The notes below the pieces were generated by a model. That model saw nothing but the letters and a program-made list of their open reading frames with translations, was not told the DNA's origin and made no database searches. DNA of 64,000 nucleotides from CAZASK01 sp964487845 (GTDB lineage: Bacteria > Chlamydiota > Chlamydiia > Chlamydiales > FEN-1388). This document shows positions 8,908 to 17,689 of this stretch, in pieces. The stretch's first letter is position 1. Each line of letters opens with the position of its first letter. The DNA lies in assembly GCA_964487845.1 (NCBI GenBank), contig CAZASK010000002.1, forward strand, positions 51,692-115,691, given 5' to 3'. Made by a program: the position numbers and the translations under genes.

Positions 8908-8953
8908 AAAGCCTGTTTAAATTCTGCGATTGCATGATTATAAACAGGCTTTT
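8908..8953 (+). terminator. Rho-independent terminator of rpsT
   Basis: Perfect 12-bp arms AAAGCCTGTTTA (8908-8919) and TAAACAGGCTTT (8941-8952) enclose a 21-nt loop and end in a short T-run. A second small hairpin follows at 8958-8977 (AATAGCC, 6-nt loop, GGCTATT). Confidence 0.85.
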
Positions 8954-9033
8954 ATGTAATAGCCTTGTAAGGCTATTCGTGAAAAATTAGCTTTATAAGA
9001 TACAGGAAAATTGCCATTCTAGTTCGTATATAA

Positions 9034-9053
9034 AGTTTCGAAAGAGGTTTATA
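9034..9053. repeat. Solitary end of a palindromic element
   Basis: AGTTTCGAAAGAGGTTTATA matches the right end of palindromic copy 1 (AGTTTCGAAAGAGGTCTA, 3717-3734) nearly throughout, but no partner arm lies nearby. Its AGAGG is placed 7 nt before the ATG at 9055 and probably serves as the ribosome binding site of that gene. Confidence 0.6.
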
Positions 9054-9054
9054 C

Positions 9055-10680
9055 ATGAAGCACTGTGTTGCTTTCTTCTTGATGTCTCTTTTCTCTGTTT
9101 TGCAATTATTTCCAGCACAATGCCCTCCAGTTGAGCTGCCTTCTCTCGAGATTCTCGTGCCGATGAGAGATGGTGCTTTTTTACCTACCTCTATCTATTT
9201 GCCTGAGGGGAGATCTGGGAAATATCCCTGTGTTCTTGTGCGGCAGCCTCTTGGTAAAGATTATGTCGCTTTTCACTGGGTGGAGTTAGTGCGATATGGA
9301 TATATGGTAGCTGTGCAGGCGACGAGATCGTGTGGAGATGCCACTGGTAAATCACTTCCCTATATCACAGATGGCTGGGGAGAGCTGCAAGATGGATATG
9401 ATGCGATTGAATGGCTTGCAAAAAGCGATTTTTGCAACGGCAAAGTTGCTACTATTGGCGAGTCGGCGACAGGGATTACGCAGCTTTTGCTAGCACCAAC
9501 GAAGCCACCGCATCTTGTGTGTCAATATATTGAAGTGGCGGCTCCTTGCTTGGCGAAATATGCTGTTTGGCCTGGTGGGCAATTTCGTAAAGAGCAGGTG
9601 GAGGGTTGGCTCGCGGCTCATAGAAGAGATTCTTCTGTTGTCGAGTTGCTTCGGAGCAAAAAAAACGATGTTTATTTTTGGGAGCAATTTAATGCACTCT
9701 CTATGGCTCATCGTATCGATGCTCCGCAGATGCATGTAGGCGGATGGTTTGATATTTTCCTTCAGGGGACTATCGATGCTTTTACAGCGGCAGCAGCAGG
9801 TGGATCAAAAAGAAGCGCTTATCATAAACTCATCATAGGTCCATGGGCGCACCGCTATCGCTACAAAGAGACCTTGGGAGATTTTCCTGCTTTGCAGGGT
9901 GGGATGTCCCCTCCTTGTGTTATCGACTATGTTGCATGGCTCGATTATCATATGAAAAATCAATCGAATCATGTTCATTCATCGCCAGCTGTGCAATATT
10001 ATGTCATGGGTCCACTTGATGGGACTGCTTCTTCTGGAAATGTCTGGAGGTCGAGCGACTCATGGCCTCCTCATGGCGCACGCTATAAGTCATTGTATTT
10101 GGGGAAATCGAATGATCTTACTTTTGATGTCCCAGCAGGAGAAAATCGATCGGTGCAGCTTGTTGGTGACTCGGCAAATCCAGTGCCCACTCTAGGGGGC
10201 AGAAATTTGTTTTTACCTGATGGACCTAAAGATATGCGCTCTATAGAGGTTAGAAGCGATGTTGCTGTATTTACCTCGGCGCCATTTGTAAAAGATATTG
10301 AAATAACAGGCAAGCTCAGCGCCTCCTTCTATTTGTCTCACATCGCCCATGAGCGAGATATATGTGTGCGCTTATGTGATGTATACCCAGATGGACGCAG
10401 CGTCTTGATTGGCGAAGGCGGCACTCACATCACTGCTGTTCAGGATGTGCTCACGCCAAGAAAAATAGATGTTGATTTATGGTCGACTAGTATTGTCTTT
10501 GCTCAAGGCCATAAAATTCGATGCATCGTGAGTGGATCGAATTTTCCTGCGTATGAGAGTTATTTAGAGCAAAGCGCCCTTCACCTCTGTCATCCAGGAA
10601 TAGAAAAAGACATTTGCTTTATGATGCACATGGGGCGTGATTACCCCTCCGCTCTTGTGCTTCCTGTTGTTGAGGATTGA
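9055..10680 (+). CDS. Exported CocE/NonD-family alpha/beta hydrolase
   Basis: Serine hydrolase of the CocE / X-Pro dipeptidyl-peptidase (S15) family, which cleaves esters or X-Pro peptides. The 541-residue protein begins with a signal peptide (about residues 1-22, hydrophobic core FFLMSLFSVLQLF), so it should act outside the cytosol. The catalytic domain carries the nucleophile motif GESATG (the family more often has GxSYxG), a probable acid in GGWFDIF and the histidine in IGPWAHRY. The C-terminal jelly-roll domain typical of the family is present from about residue 340 (EVRSDVAVFTSAPF region). The ribosome site lies in a palindromic-element end. The 3' end overlaps the convergent mcsB gene by 40 bp. 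Substrate unknown. Confidence 0.82.
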   Translation: MKHCVAFFLMSLFSVLQLFPAQCPPVELPSLEILVPMRDGAFLPTSIYLPEGRSGKYPCVLVRQPLGKDYVAFHWVELVRYGYMVAVQATRSCGDATGKSLPYITDGWGELQDGYDAIEWLAKSDFCNGKVATIGESATGITQLLLAPTKPPHLVCQYIEVAAPCLAKYAVWPGGQFRKEQVEGWLAAHRRDSSVVELLRSKKNDVYFWEQFNALSMAHRIDAPQMHVGGWFDIFLQGTIDAFTAAAAGGSKRSAYHKLIIGPWAHRYRYKETLGDFPALQGGMSPPCVIDYVAWLDYHMKNQSNHVHSSPAVQYYVMGPLDGTASSGNVWRSSDSWPPHGARYKSLYLGKSNDLTFDVPAGENRSVQLVGDSANPVPTLGGRNLFLPDGPKDMRSIEVRSDVAVFTSAPFVKDIEITGKLSASFYLSHIAHERDICVRLCDVYPDGRSVLIGEGGTHITAVQDVLTPRKIDVDLWSTSIVFAQGHKIRCIVSGSNFPAYESYLEQSALHLCHPGIEKDICFMMHMGRDYPSALVLPVVED

Positions 10681-11741
10681 TAGATAAGATTTCTTGTTTT
10701 TTCACGTAGCAGGGCTGCTCTTTTCATGGTAAAATCATCATTTGCTATCTTTTCATTCAGTAAAAGACAAAGATGAGCTCTTCTGACAGCAAAAAAAAGC
10801 TCATTTACTTCTGCTATGCTCATGCCGGTGATAGAGCCAATTTCTATTCCTAGCTTTGTTAAGCTCAACGCTTGTAGAGCTTCTGTGGTGTCTAGCTGAT
10901 ACGAAGATTTAAGAGTGCCTAAAGCACGACTTACTCTATCGTCAATGGTAGTGGGATCATTTTTGCAAAGAGAAGCTCTTGCATGCTTTTCTGCCACCAT
11001 CAGCCGGAGCACTACGCTGCGATGTGTTGAGAGAATCATCTCTTCGGTCATTCCTAACGAGCAGCTATTGCGCACGAGAAGAATGTCACCAATCACATCA
11101 TCAATAGTTCCTAAAAGACCAGTTGCTGCTATGGTGTCATTTTTTTCGCGATCGAGTGTTTCATGAAGTTCATGTGTATGAATAAGAGCCGGAAGGTGCA
11201 GATATGAGGCTACAGTAAATCCTGTGCCGCACATATGGGGATCTTGAGTGAGAAAGCCGAATTTTTTCGAGAAGGCAAAGTGGAGCGTTTTTGAAAGATT
11301 GAGCTCTATCTGCACCAATTTGTCCCACGTTTTTTCTAATTCGCCCCGGTAATCAGTATATTGAAGTTGGAGATGATCTTTTACATTGAAGAGTGCCAAA
11401 AATAATCCTGAAGAGTCGGCGGCACATGCTTGCCCTTGTCTTGCCTCTTGTAGACCTTCGAGGAGAAGAAAATGTTCGGTCAAAAAATCTTTTTCTAAAG
11501 GAAGGAGCTCTTCTATTTGGACGACATGAATTGGATTATGAGGTTGTGTATCACAGAGAGTTTTTTGAATAAGCGCAAGAAGCTGCAATTTCTTTTCGTG
11601 AGATAGATGGTTGGGGAAAAGAAATTTTTCAATATTTCGAGAGATTTTTAGGCTAGAAGAGAGCCAGATGCTGTTGGCATTCTCCTGCCAAGGAGCTGAT
11701 GGAATGAAAGAGAGATGAGGAAGGAGATCACTTTTTTTCAT
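10641..11741 (-). CDS. mcsB: Protein arginine kinase McsB
   Basis: ATP:guanido phosphotransferase-fold kinase that phosphorylates protein arginines, marking proteins for ClpCP in Firmicutes; Chlamydia has a homologue (CT675). The 366-residue protein shows the family segments WLSSSLKISRNIEKFLFP near residues 26-43, CGTGFTVASYLHLPALI (about 180), and the GLLGTIDDVIGDILLVRN loop that contacts nucleotide. Usual length. It follows mcsA with a 14-bp overlap, forming an mcsA-mcsB operon. The CPTNxGTG signature is altered here to PHMCGTG. Whether it is catalytically active cannot be judged from this alone. Confidence 0.88.
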   Translation of the reverse strand: MKKSDLLPHLSFIPSAPWQENANSIWLSSSLKISRNIEKFLFPNHLSHEKKLQLLALIQKTLCDTQPHNPIHVVQIEELLPLEKDFLTEHFLLLEGLQEARQGQACAADSSGLFLALFNVKDHLQLQYTDYRGELEKTWDKLVQIELNLSKTLHFAFSKKFGFLTQDPHMCGTGFTVASYLHLPALIHTHELHETLDREKNDTIAATGLLGTIDDVIGDILLVRNSCSLGMTEEMILSTHRSVVLRLMVAEKHARASLCKNDPTTIDDRVSRALGTLKSSYQLDTTEALQALSLTKLGIEIGSITGMSIAEVNELFFAVRRAHLCLLLNEKIANDDFTMKRAALLREKTRNLIYQSSTTGSTRAEG

Positions 11742-12261
11742 CTGTGGTTTTAGGTGGGGGTTGTTGTGTGGACAGGGCTTTTATTTGGTCACGTAGCCAG
11801 GCTGCCTGCTCATAGTCTTCATGGCTGAGTGTATCTTTAAGAGCTTGATTCAAAGTGAGGAGTTGCAGTTCTGGACTCATTTGACTTGGCTGTCCTGCTG
11901 CGCGCCCTATATGCCATGACTTGTTTTTTTTCGTACTTGCCTTCTGGTTAAGGCGGTGTGATTGGGTGAGCTCGTGGATAATCAAATCTTCAAACACCTC
12001 ATAGCATTGGTTGCACCCTAGCTGTGCTCCCATGCTGACTTCGTCTGCTGTAAGCCCACAGCCACCGCATGATAACCCGGCTTTTTTCCCACACAATTCT
12101 ACTCGGACGTGATCGCTAATAATGAGCTTTTTTCTTAAAAGGGGGCAATCGCTACACATGCCGTATCGATAAATCATTTTCCCTGTAATTTCGGTATAGC
12201 ATACTGTCACAGGCTTTTTACATGCCGCGCACTCAAGATTTTTTTCAGGTAGTGGATTCAC
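11728..12261 (-). CDS. mcsA: McsA, zinc-finger activator of McsB
   Basis: Partner and activator of the arginine kinase. The 177-residue protein has pairs of CxxC motifs forming two zinc ribbons (CAACKK with CSDC; CGGCGL with CNQC) in the first ~100 residues. The C-terminal UVR domain (about 132-165, HEDYEQAAWLRDQIKAL) is the region that in UvrB/UvrC and ClpC mediates protein contacts. It overlaps the downstream mcsB by 14 bp, so the two are translationally coupled. The ATG at 12261 lies 83 bp from the divergent unknown gene at 12345. No ctsR or clpC is adjacent. Confidence 0.88.
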   Translation of the reverse strand: MNPLPEKNLECAACKKPVTVCYTEITGKMIYRYGMCSDCPLLRKKLIISDHVRVELCGKKAGLSCGGCGLTADEVSMGAQLGCNQCYEVFEDLIIHELTQSHRLNQKASTKKNKSWHIGRAAGQPSQMSPELQLLTLNQALKDTLSHEDYEQAAWLRDQIKALSTQQPPPKTTDEKK

Positions 12262-12344
12262 AGAGCTCCCCTTTTATATCACTATACTCAAAAAGAATTT
12301 TTTTGGTAGTAGTCTAGGAACAACCATAGAAATAGGATTTTTAT

Positions 12345-13643
12345 ATGGAGTCGCTCAATCCACCTGTGCCTCAGTCAGGTCAAAAAGCGGGATTAGGGAT
12401 TGCCTCTACATATCAGCAAAAATTCAAGAGCTATGGAAAGATCTATTTCCTCTTTCATAAAAAAAAGATAGCAAATGAACTTCTTGGGCAGCTGAAACAG
12501 ATTTCATCAGGAGATATAGCGTCCTCAGAAGAGAGTAAGAAAATAGTTGAGGCTTCGAAATGGTTTTTAAAAAATGTTTTAAACAGTCAAATGCCATTTT
12601 TCAACTCGCAACGAAAAAGCTTTTCTGAAGCCCTTATGGCAGTAAAATTAGGTGTGCCTCTCGATGTGTTACAAAATGAAAAAAATAAGGGCCTTATTTC
12701 ATTTCTCTCACGAAATCATCTTATTCGCCCGATGGACTGCTTTGATCATAAAGCTCAAGCGGGTGATGGTGGTGTGATACAACTACTTGTAAATGGAGAT
12801 TATATGTCTTGGAAGGAATTGGAGCAGGAAGTAGGAGCCTCTGATCTAGATTATAACTACAAAGGTATCATCGTCCGCAACAAAGATAATGAATATACAG
12901 CACTGCCACTGCTTATACTTCCCAAAAAAAACGAAGTTCCAGAATCGTATAAAGGGGAAATTGCTCCAGATAAGCCAGAAATGGAGCTCATATTGAAAAA
13001 TGACAATGAATTTGGGCATGCATGGTTACGTCTGAAGCATCCTGATGGAAAAGTCTATAGCTTTGGGTTATACAGAAAACAGAATTATGGGGTGTCTCTT
13101 TTTCAGCAGCTCTCAAAAGCGCAAGGAATGCTCATCTCCCCTGACTATCACGAATTTGACGGAAGTGGCTCGACACGAAAAAGTGAGAGTAAACCCATCA
13201 CTCAAAAGGAGTTTGATGATTTGTTGGAAAAATTTGAAGACCCTACATATCGAGAGGGGCTGACGTATGAAGCATTGGATAAAAATTGTGCCAAGTGGGC
13301 AGTCACATCTTTTAAAGGAAAGGTGCACGCGAAAGACAAATATAAAGAGGAAAAAGCTAAAATAGAAAAATCTTATAAAATTCGACTATCGAAATTAAAG
13401 ACCCCTCTCGTTAAAAATGCAGGAATTTGGCTCAAATTTACGCAGTCTCTTTTTGGTCGGGGTAGGGAATTAGAAAAGGAGAGAACAGGAAAAAAATACA
13501 AATTCACTAAGACAACGTATAATTATAAGGTAGACAAGAAGAAAACAATATATTCCCCTATCGATTTGCATAACAAGATGGGGAAGCAGAACGCATATCT
13601 AGGAAATGAGATGAAAATGCAGAAGAAATATCCCATTTTATGA
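12345..13643 (+). CDS. Unknown protein A, His/Asn-Cys (permuted papain-like) pattern
   Basis: Not assigned to a named family. The 432-residue protein has no signal peptide, an N-terminal helical region shared with the gene at 19411 (KIYFLFHKK; FSEALMAVKLGVPLDVL), and a central segment with GHAWLRLKHPDGKVYSFGLY (about 224-243), followed ~90 residues later by LDKNCAKWAV (about 312). A histidine upstream of an Asn-Cys pair resembles the order seen in permuted papain-like hydrolases (LRAT, PPPDE, DUF4105 types). The C-terminal ~100 residues are lysine-rich and basic. AGGA lies 8 nt before the ATG. A host-directed effector is plausible but unproven. It overlaps the convergent pseudouridine synthase gene by 6 bp. 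Confidence 0.6.
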   Translation: MESLNPPVPQSGQKAGLGIASTYQQKFKSYGKIYFLFHKKKIANELLGQLKQISSGDIASSEESKKIVEASKWFLKNVLNSQMPFFNSQRKSFSEALMAVKLGVPLDVLQNEKNKGLISFLSRNHLIRPMDCFDHKAQAGDGGVIQLLVNGDYMSWKELEQEVGASDLDYNYKGIIVRNKDNEYTALPLLILPKKNEVPESYKGEIAPDKPEMELILKNDNEFGHAWLRLKHPDGKVYSFGLYRKQNYGVSLFQQLSKAQGMLISPDYHEFDGSGSTRKSESKPITQKEFDDLLEKFEDPTYREGLTYEALDKNCAKWAVTSFKGKVHAKDKYKEEKAKIEKSYKIRLSKLKTPLVKNAGIWLKFTQSLFGRGRELEKERTGKKYKFTKTTYNYKVDKKKTIYSPIDLHNKMGKQNAYLGNEMKMQKKYPIL

Positions 13644-14516
13644 CTTTTTTGTCTTCGAAGGCGATTTTACTGCGTCAAAAAGTGATGATGGAAAAAATTG
13701 TTGAAATGGTGCTGGTAGAGCAGAGGAAAATGTCATTTTCTTTTTTGTCACAGGGTGGATAAATGAGAGTGTTTGGGCGTGAAGCATGAGTCTATTTGCC
13801 TTTGTGTCTTTGGCGCCATATTTAAAGTCACCTGCTATGGGATGGCCAGCATGCGCTGCCTGTACACGGATCTGATTTTTTTTCCCCGTCTCTAAGCAAA
13901 AACGTGCGAGAGAGTATTGAGCTGTTTGGAGAAGGCAAGAGTAATGAGTAATCGCTCTTTCGCCGAGGTCTTTGTTTTTTACTACATGGACATGGTAGGT
14001 ACTGTCTTCATGAAGATAGCAGTCCCAGGTGCCGCCTTTTGCCATAGCTCCCTCTACAACGGCATAGTATATTCGGTCTATCTTATGATCCGCTAGCTGA
14101 GATTTTAGAAAGTGATAGGCCATTTCAGAGAGCGCGAAAATCATGAGTCCCGAGGTGTCTTGATCAAGGCGATGCACCACATATATTTTTTTCGGATAAC
14201 GGTCTTTAATATGAGCATGTGCTGTTTTTTGCATCTCAAAGCGAGAGGAGACGCTAAGTAATCCGGATGGTTTATCGATCACTACCAGATGCGGATCTTC
14301 ATAGACAATATGTAAAGGGCCTTGTTTTTTTATCCGCTTCTCCACTATCTCAATAGTTTGACCAGGAAAGACTCGGCTTGTATGAGTCGCAGGATTATTT
14401 TGAATGAGCACGCGGCCGTCTCGTAGCCAGCCCCTGTATGTATTGTTGCTACTCTCTGGTGCCATAAGGCGAAGAGCATCGAGGATAGTAAGCTCTGTAT
14501 TAAATTGCTGTTTCAC
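13638..14516 (-). CDS. RluA/RluD-family pseudouridine synthase
   Basis: Converts uridine to pseudouridine in rRNA or tRNA. The 292-residue protein has an N-terminal S4-like RNA-binding region (about 8-55, TYRGWLRDGRVLIQN) and the catalytic domain with the HRLDQDTSGLMIFA motif holding the catalytic aspartate (about residue 118). KKNQIRVQAAHAGHPIAGD and RLMLHAQTLSF follow in family order. The chosen start is a GTG at 14516, because the S4 region would be cut by the next in-frame ATG; no clear Shine-Dalgarno precedes it. Only 15 bp separate it from the divergent eno start. The exact target among RluA, RluC and RluD is not resolved. Confidence 0.86.
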   Translation of the reverse strand: MKQQFNTELTILDALRLMAPESSNNTYRGWLRDGRVLIQNNPATHTSRVFPGQTIEIVEKRIKKQGPLHIVYEDPHLVVIDKPSGLLSVSSRFEMQKTAHAHIKDRYPKKIYVVHRLDQDTSGLMIFALSEMAYHFLKSQLADHKIDRIYYAVVEGAMAKGGTWDCYLHEDSTYHVHVVKNKDLGERAITHYSCLLQTAQYSLARFCLETGKKNQIRVQAAHAGHPIAGDFKYGAKDTKANRLMLHAQTLSFIHPVTKKKMTFSSALPAPFQQFFPSSLFDAVKSPSKTKKS

Positions 14517-14531
14517 AAATGAGGTACCAAA

Positions 14532-15812
14532 ATGTCAAAAATTGCGCACGTAGAAGCCATTGAAATACTTGATTCAAGGGGCAATCCCACGCTTCAGGTA
14601 AAAATTATAACAGATTCGAACATAGTTGCCAAAGCATCGGTTCCCTCAGGAGCTTCCACTGGAGAGCATGAAGCCGTTGAATTGCGAGATAAAGATCCGA
14701 ATCGCTATGGAGGCAAGGGCGTTCTCAAGGCTCAAGCTTCTGTAAATGGACCTATTCGAAAAAGATTGATCGGTTTTGACATAGAAGATCAAGAAAAGAT
14801 CGATCAGGCGATGATAGAAGAGGATGCAACAGTAAATAAATCACGCTTGGGCGCCAACGCAATTCTTGGAGTGTCGCTCGCTTGCCAAAGAGCATGTGCT
14901 GAGTACAGGAATCGACCTTTATATGCAAATATTGGGAATGGAACACTCATGCCTTGCCCTATGATGAATATTATTAATGGAGGAGCTCATGCTGACAATA
15001 GCATTGATTTTCAAGAATTTATGATTCGCCCAGTGGGATTTGCTACTTTTTCTGAAGCCTTACGGGCAGGGACTGAGATTTTTCATGCATTGAAAGGGAT
15101 TTTAAAAACAAAGATGTACGCCACATCTGTAGGTGATGAAGGAGGGTTTGCTCCCAATTTGCGATCGCACGAGGAAGCTTTAGATGTAATTTTAGAAGGG
15201 ATACAAAAAGCAGGATACAAGCCTGGAGCTGAAATTACTTTAGCACTTGACTGCGCAGCAAGTGAATTATTTGATTCTTCTACTAAGCGATACATCGAGA
15301 AAAAAAGAAAAGCAAGAAAAGAACCATTTGAGCAAAGAAATGCCTCGGAGCAGATATCATATCTCGAAAAATTGATCAGTCAATACCCTATTGACTCAAT
15401 AGAAGATGGGCTTGCAGAAAATGACTGGGAGGGATGGCAAGAGATGACAGTGCGACTAGGCAACAAAGTGCAGCTCGTAGGCGATGATATATTTGTGACC
15501 AATATCTCATTTTTGAATCAAGGGATCCAAAAAAAGGTGGCAAATGCGATTTTGATTAAGTTGAATCAAATTGGGACGCTCACAGAGACCTTGGCTGCCA
15601 TAGAGCTTGCAAAAAAGAATCACTATCATACCATCATTTCACATCGATCGGGAGAAACAGAAGATAGCTTTATTGCAGATCTTGCAGTAGCCACCGGAAG
15701 TGGTCAGATTAAGACTGGCGCTCCTTCGCGTTGTGATAGAGTCGCGAAATATAACCGTTTGCTCGAGATTGAGCATGAGCTCGGCTCTCGATCTAGCTAT
15801 AGAGGGCGCTGA
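14532..15812 (+). CDS. eno: Enolase
   Basis: Interconverts 2-phosphoglycerate and phosphoenolpyruvate in glycolysis. The 426-residue protein is full length and canonical: EILDSRGNPTLQV at the N-terminus, SGASTGEHEA, the GDEGGFAPNL loop with the catalytic glutamate, metal ligands in ALDCAASE, SIEDGLAENDW and VGDDIF, the catalytic lysine in ILIKLNQIGT, and the C-terminal signature SHRSGETEDSFIADLAV. GAGG precedes the ATG by about 8 nt. Two insertions of lysine/arginine-rich sequence (EKKRKARKEPFEQR) occur near the middle. A small unknown gene follows at 28 bp. Confidence 0.97.
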   Translation: MSKIAHVEAIEILDSRGNPTLQVKIITDSNIVAKASVPSGASTGEHEAVELRDKDPNRYGGKGVLKAQASVNGPIRKRLIGFDIEDQEKIDQAMIEEDATVNKSRLGANAILGVSLACQRACAEYRNRPLYANIGNGTLMPCPMMNIINGGAHADNSIDFQEFMIRPVGFATFSEALRAGTEIFHALKGILKTKMYATSVGDEGGFAPNLRSHEEALDVILEGIQKAGYKPGAEITLALDCAASELFDSSTKRYIEKKRKARKEPFEQRNASEQISYLEKLISQYPIDSIEDGLAENDWEGWQEMTVRLGNKVQLVGDDIFVTNISFLNQGIQKKVANAILIKLNQIGTLTETLAAIELAKKNHYHTIISHRSGETEDSFIADLAVATGSGQIKTGAPSRCDRVAKYNRLLEIEHELGSRSSYRGR

Positions 15813-15814
15813 TA

Positions 15815-15823
15815 TGCTATAAT
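15815..15823 (+). promoter_or_regulatory. Extended -10 promoter candidate
   Basis: TGCTATAAT gives a perfect -10 hexamer (15818-15823) with a TG extension and no obvious -35. It lies between the eno stop and the ATG at 15841, and would give a leader of about 10 nt carrying the TGGAGG ribosome site. The same 9-mer recurs at 20696. Confidence 0.45.
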
Positions 15824-15840
15824 AAAGCTGTGGAGGAGCT

Positions 15841-16236
15841 ATGGAAACCTCTATTGCGCTATTTGGAGCTGCTGAAAGGGGTGACTTTGTAACACCCCAT
15901 CTATGCAAGAAGGTGGAAGATCTATTTTCATTTTTTGGGAATCCTCCAGATACTTCCGATGGAATTTTTCATGCTGTCCGCATTCTTTTATATGGTTATT
16001 GTTTGATTTATATACGCGTCCAAGAGGAGGGATCTGGATATCAAGACTATGTGCAAGGGCTGCGAAAACTATGCGTGATCCAAGATAAAATTCCTCATTT
16101 AAGAGCACTTTTTTTGCCGGGTGTAGGATCGGCTGAAATAGTAGAGGAGGGGCTGCTTGTATGTAAAAAACAAAGCAGCCTTCTCATTGTACAAGAGACG
16201 GATTTATATGACTTGCTTACGAGTCAAAAGTGGTAG
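15841..16236 (+). CDS. Small unknown protein downstream of eno
   Basis: No family recognised. The 131-residue protein has no signal peptide or membrane segment; it is a compact mixed sequence with a hydrophobic middle (GIFHAVRILLYGYCLIYIRV). Support for a real gene comes from the strong TGGAGG site 4-9 nt before the ATG, the TATAAT box upstream, and its position in line with eno. The 3' end overlaps the convergent ahpC gene by 20 bp. Function unknown. Confidence 0.6.
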   Translation: METSIALFGAAERGDFVTPHLCKKVEDLFSFFGNPPDTSDGIFHAVRILLYGYCLIYIRVQEEGSGYQDYVQGLRKLCVIQDKIPHLRALFLPGVGSAEIVEEGLLVCKKQSSLLIVQETDLYDLLTSQKW

Positions 16237-16813
16237 CTACATATTCTTGTAGGCCAAGTTGGGTCGCCTTCATTCCACTTTTTCCTGGCTGCCAATTAGC
16301 AGGGCATACTTCCCCCTGGTTTTCAAAAAATATAAGAGCATCGAGAATTCTCAAGGTCTCTTCAACACATCTGCCTAGTGGCAGGTCATTTACAAGCTGG
16401 TGTCTTACAATCCCCTCAGGATCGATCAAAAAGAGGGCTCGATATGCTATCCCTTCCGATTCATGCAAGACGTCATAGTCTTTAGCAATCGTTTTGTTGA
16501 TATCAGAAATGAGTGGATAGTGAACTCCCTGAATTCCTCCTTTTGCCTTTGATGTATTTAAATATGCCAAGTGTGTATGCGCGCTGTCTATAGAGCAAGC
16601 GATGACTTCAGCGTGTCTTTGATGAAATTGTGAGAGCTTTTCTTGGAATGCGTGTAGCTCGGTAGGGCAGACAAAGGTGAAATCAAGCGGATAGAAAAAT
16701 AAAACAACATATTTACCACGAAATTGACTCAGGCTAAAATTCGAGACTATTGCATGATCTACGATAGCCTTTGCTGAAAAGTCAGGTGCCTTTTTACCTA
16801 CAAGAACTCCCAT
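16217..16813 (-). CDS. ahpC: 2-Cys peroxiredoxin (AhpC/Tsa family)
   Basis: Thiol peroxidase reducing hydrogen peroxide and organic peroxides in the cytosol. The 198-residue protein is full length with the peroxidatic cysteine C49 in FTFVCPTE and the resolving cysteine C170 in EVCPANW, followed by the C-terminal helix, so it is a typical 2-Cys enzyme. It lies 8 bp after a metallo-beta-lactamase-fold hydrolase gene on the same strand and is probably co-transcribed with it. No ahpF or thioredoxin gene is adjacent; the reductant is not shown. Confidence 0.95.
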   Translation of the reverse strand: MGVLVGKKAPDFSAKAIVDHAIVSNFSLSQFRGKYVVLFFYPLDFTFVCPTELHAFQEKLSQFHQRHAEVIACSIDSAHTHLAYLNTSKAKGGIQGVHYPLISDINKTIAKDYDVLHESEGIAYRALFLIDPEGIVRHQLVNDLPLGRCVEETLRILDALIFFENQGEVCPANWQPGKSGMKATQLGLQEYVATTFDS

Positions 16814-16821
16814 ATATTCTC

Positions 16822-17505
16822 CTATGTTTGAATGTAACGTGTCTTCATCCGATCAAGCCATGTTTCTTGAGCGATTGTTGTCGATGGTCCATGTCCTGGG
16901 AAAACAATCGTTTCCGCAGGAAGCTGTGCAAGTTTCTTCAGCGAATCAATCATGTGTTTGCTGTTTCCTGTCGTGCGCGATATATTGCCATAAGCGCCCT
17001 TAAAAAGAGTATCTCCCGAGAACAGAACCTTTTCTTTCAAATGAAAAAGGCAGAGCCCCCCAGGCGTGTGTCCCGGCGTGGGCAGTATCATCCAATCCTG
17101 ATCAATGAGTCGAAGTATTTCCTGGTTTAAAAGCTTTTGATCGCCTCGTGCAGAATCGAGCAATGTGGCTTCTGGGTTTTTAAAGGTAGGAATACCATCA
17201 GATCCTGGTTTTTCAACATTGTAAGCATCACTTGTATGTACATATACAGCAGCTGTATATTGTTCACATATTTTTTTAAGATCACCAATGTGATCCCAGT
17301 GACTATGTGTAAGAAAGACATGAGTGAGTGACAGTTTTTTTTCTTGTAAAAGGGCATGAACATGGTCGAAGGATCCAAATGGCGCATCCACTAAAAATGC
17401 ATGTGTAGTGCCACAGACAAGATAGCAGTTTGTGCTAATGGGGCCAGATTCTATTGTGATTACAGTAAATTCAGAATAGCGCCTTTCATTTCCTTTTTCT
17501 TTCAT
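16822..17505 (-). CDS. Metallo-beta-lactamase-fold hydrolase (glyoxalase II-like)
   Basis: Cytosolic binuclear-metal hydrolase of the GloB / YcbL type. Metal ligands are visible in THSHWDHIGD (HxHxDH), TPGHTPGG, SGDTLF and FPGHGP. The chosen ATG at 17505 (protein MKEKGNERR..., 227 residues) has AGAGGGT 2-8 nt upstream; longer in-frame starts lack a ribosome site. The protein is a single domain, without the C-terminal HAGH domain of classical glyoxalase II, so a persulfide dioxygenase or generic thioester hydrolase is also possible. It probably forms an operon with ahpC. Confidence 0.85.
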   Translation of the reverse strand: MKEKGNERRYSEFTVITIESGPISTNCYLVCGTTHAFLVDAPFGSFDHVHALLQEKKLSLTHVFLTHSHWDHIGDLKKICEQYTAAVYVHTSDAYNVEKPGSDGIPTFKNPEATLLDSARGDQKLLNQEILRLIDQDWMILPTPGHTPGGLCLFHLKEKVLFSGDTLFKGAYGNISRTTGNSKHMIDSLKKLAQLPAETIVFPGHGPSTTIAQETWLDRMKTRYIQT

Positions 17506-17689
17506 AACCCTCTGCATGTAAAGCGGCTTTACATTGTACGCATCCTGGATTGAGAAATAAAGGCATAAATTCTTCATGGTTGCTGAGGTGATTGCTGAAA
17601 TACATTTTATCTGTTAAGAACACATTTAGAATGATTTTTCTACTAGAAGAAGCGCTCTCTTCATAATTTTTACATATAAGGAGTGTACC

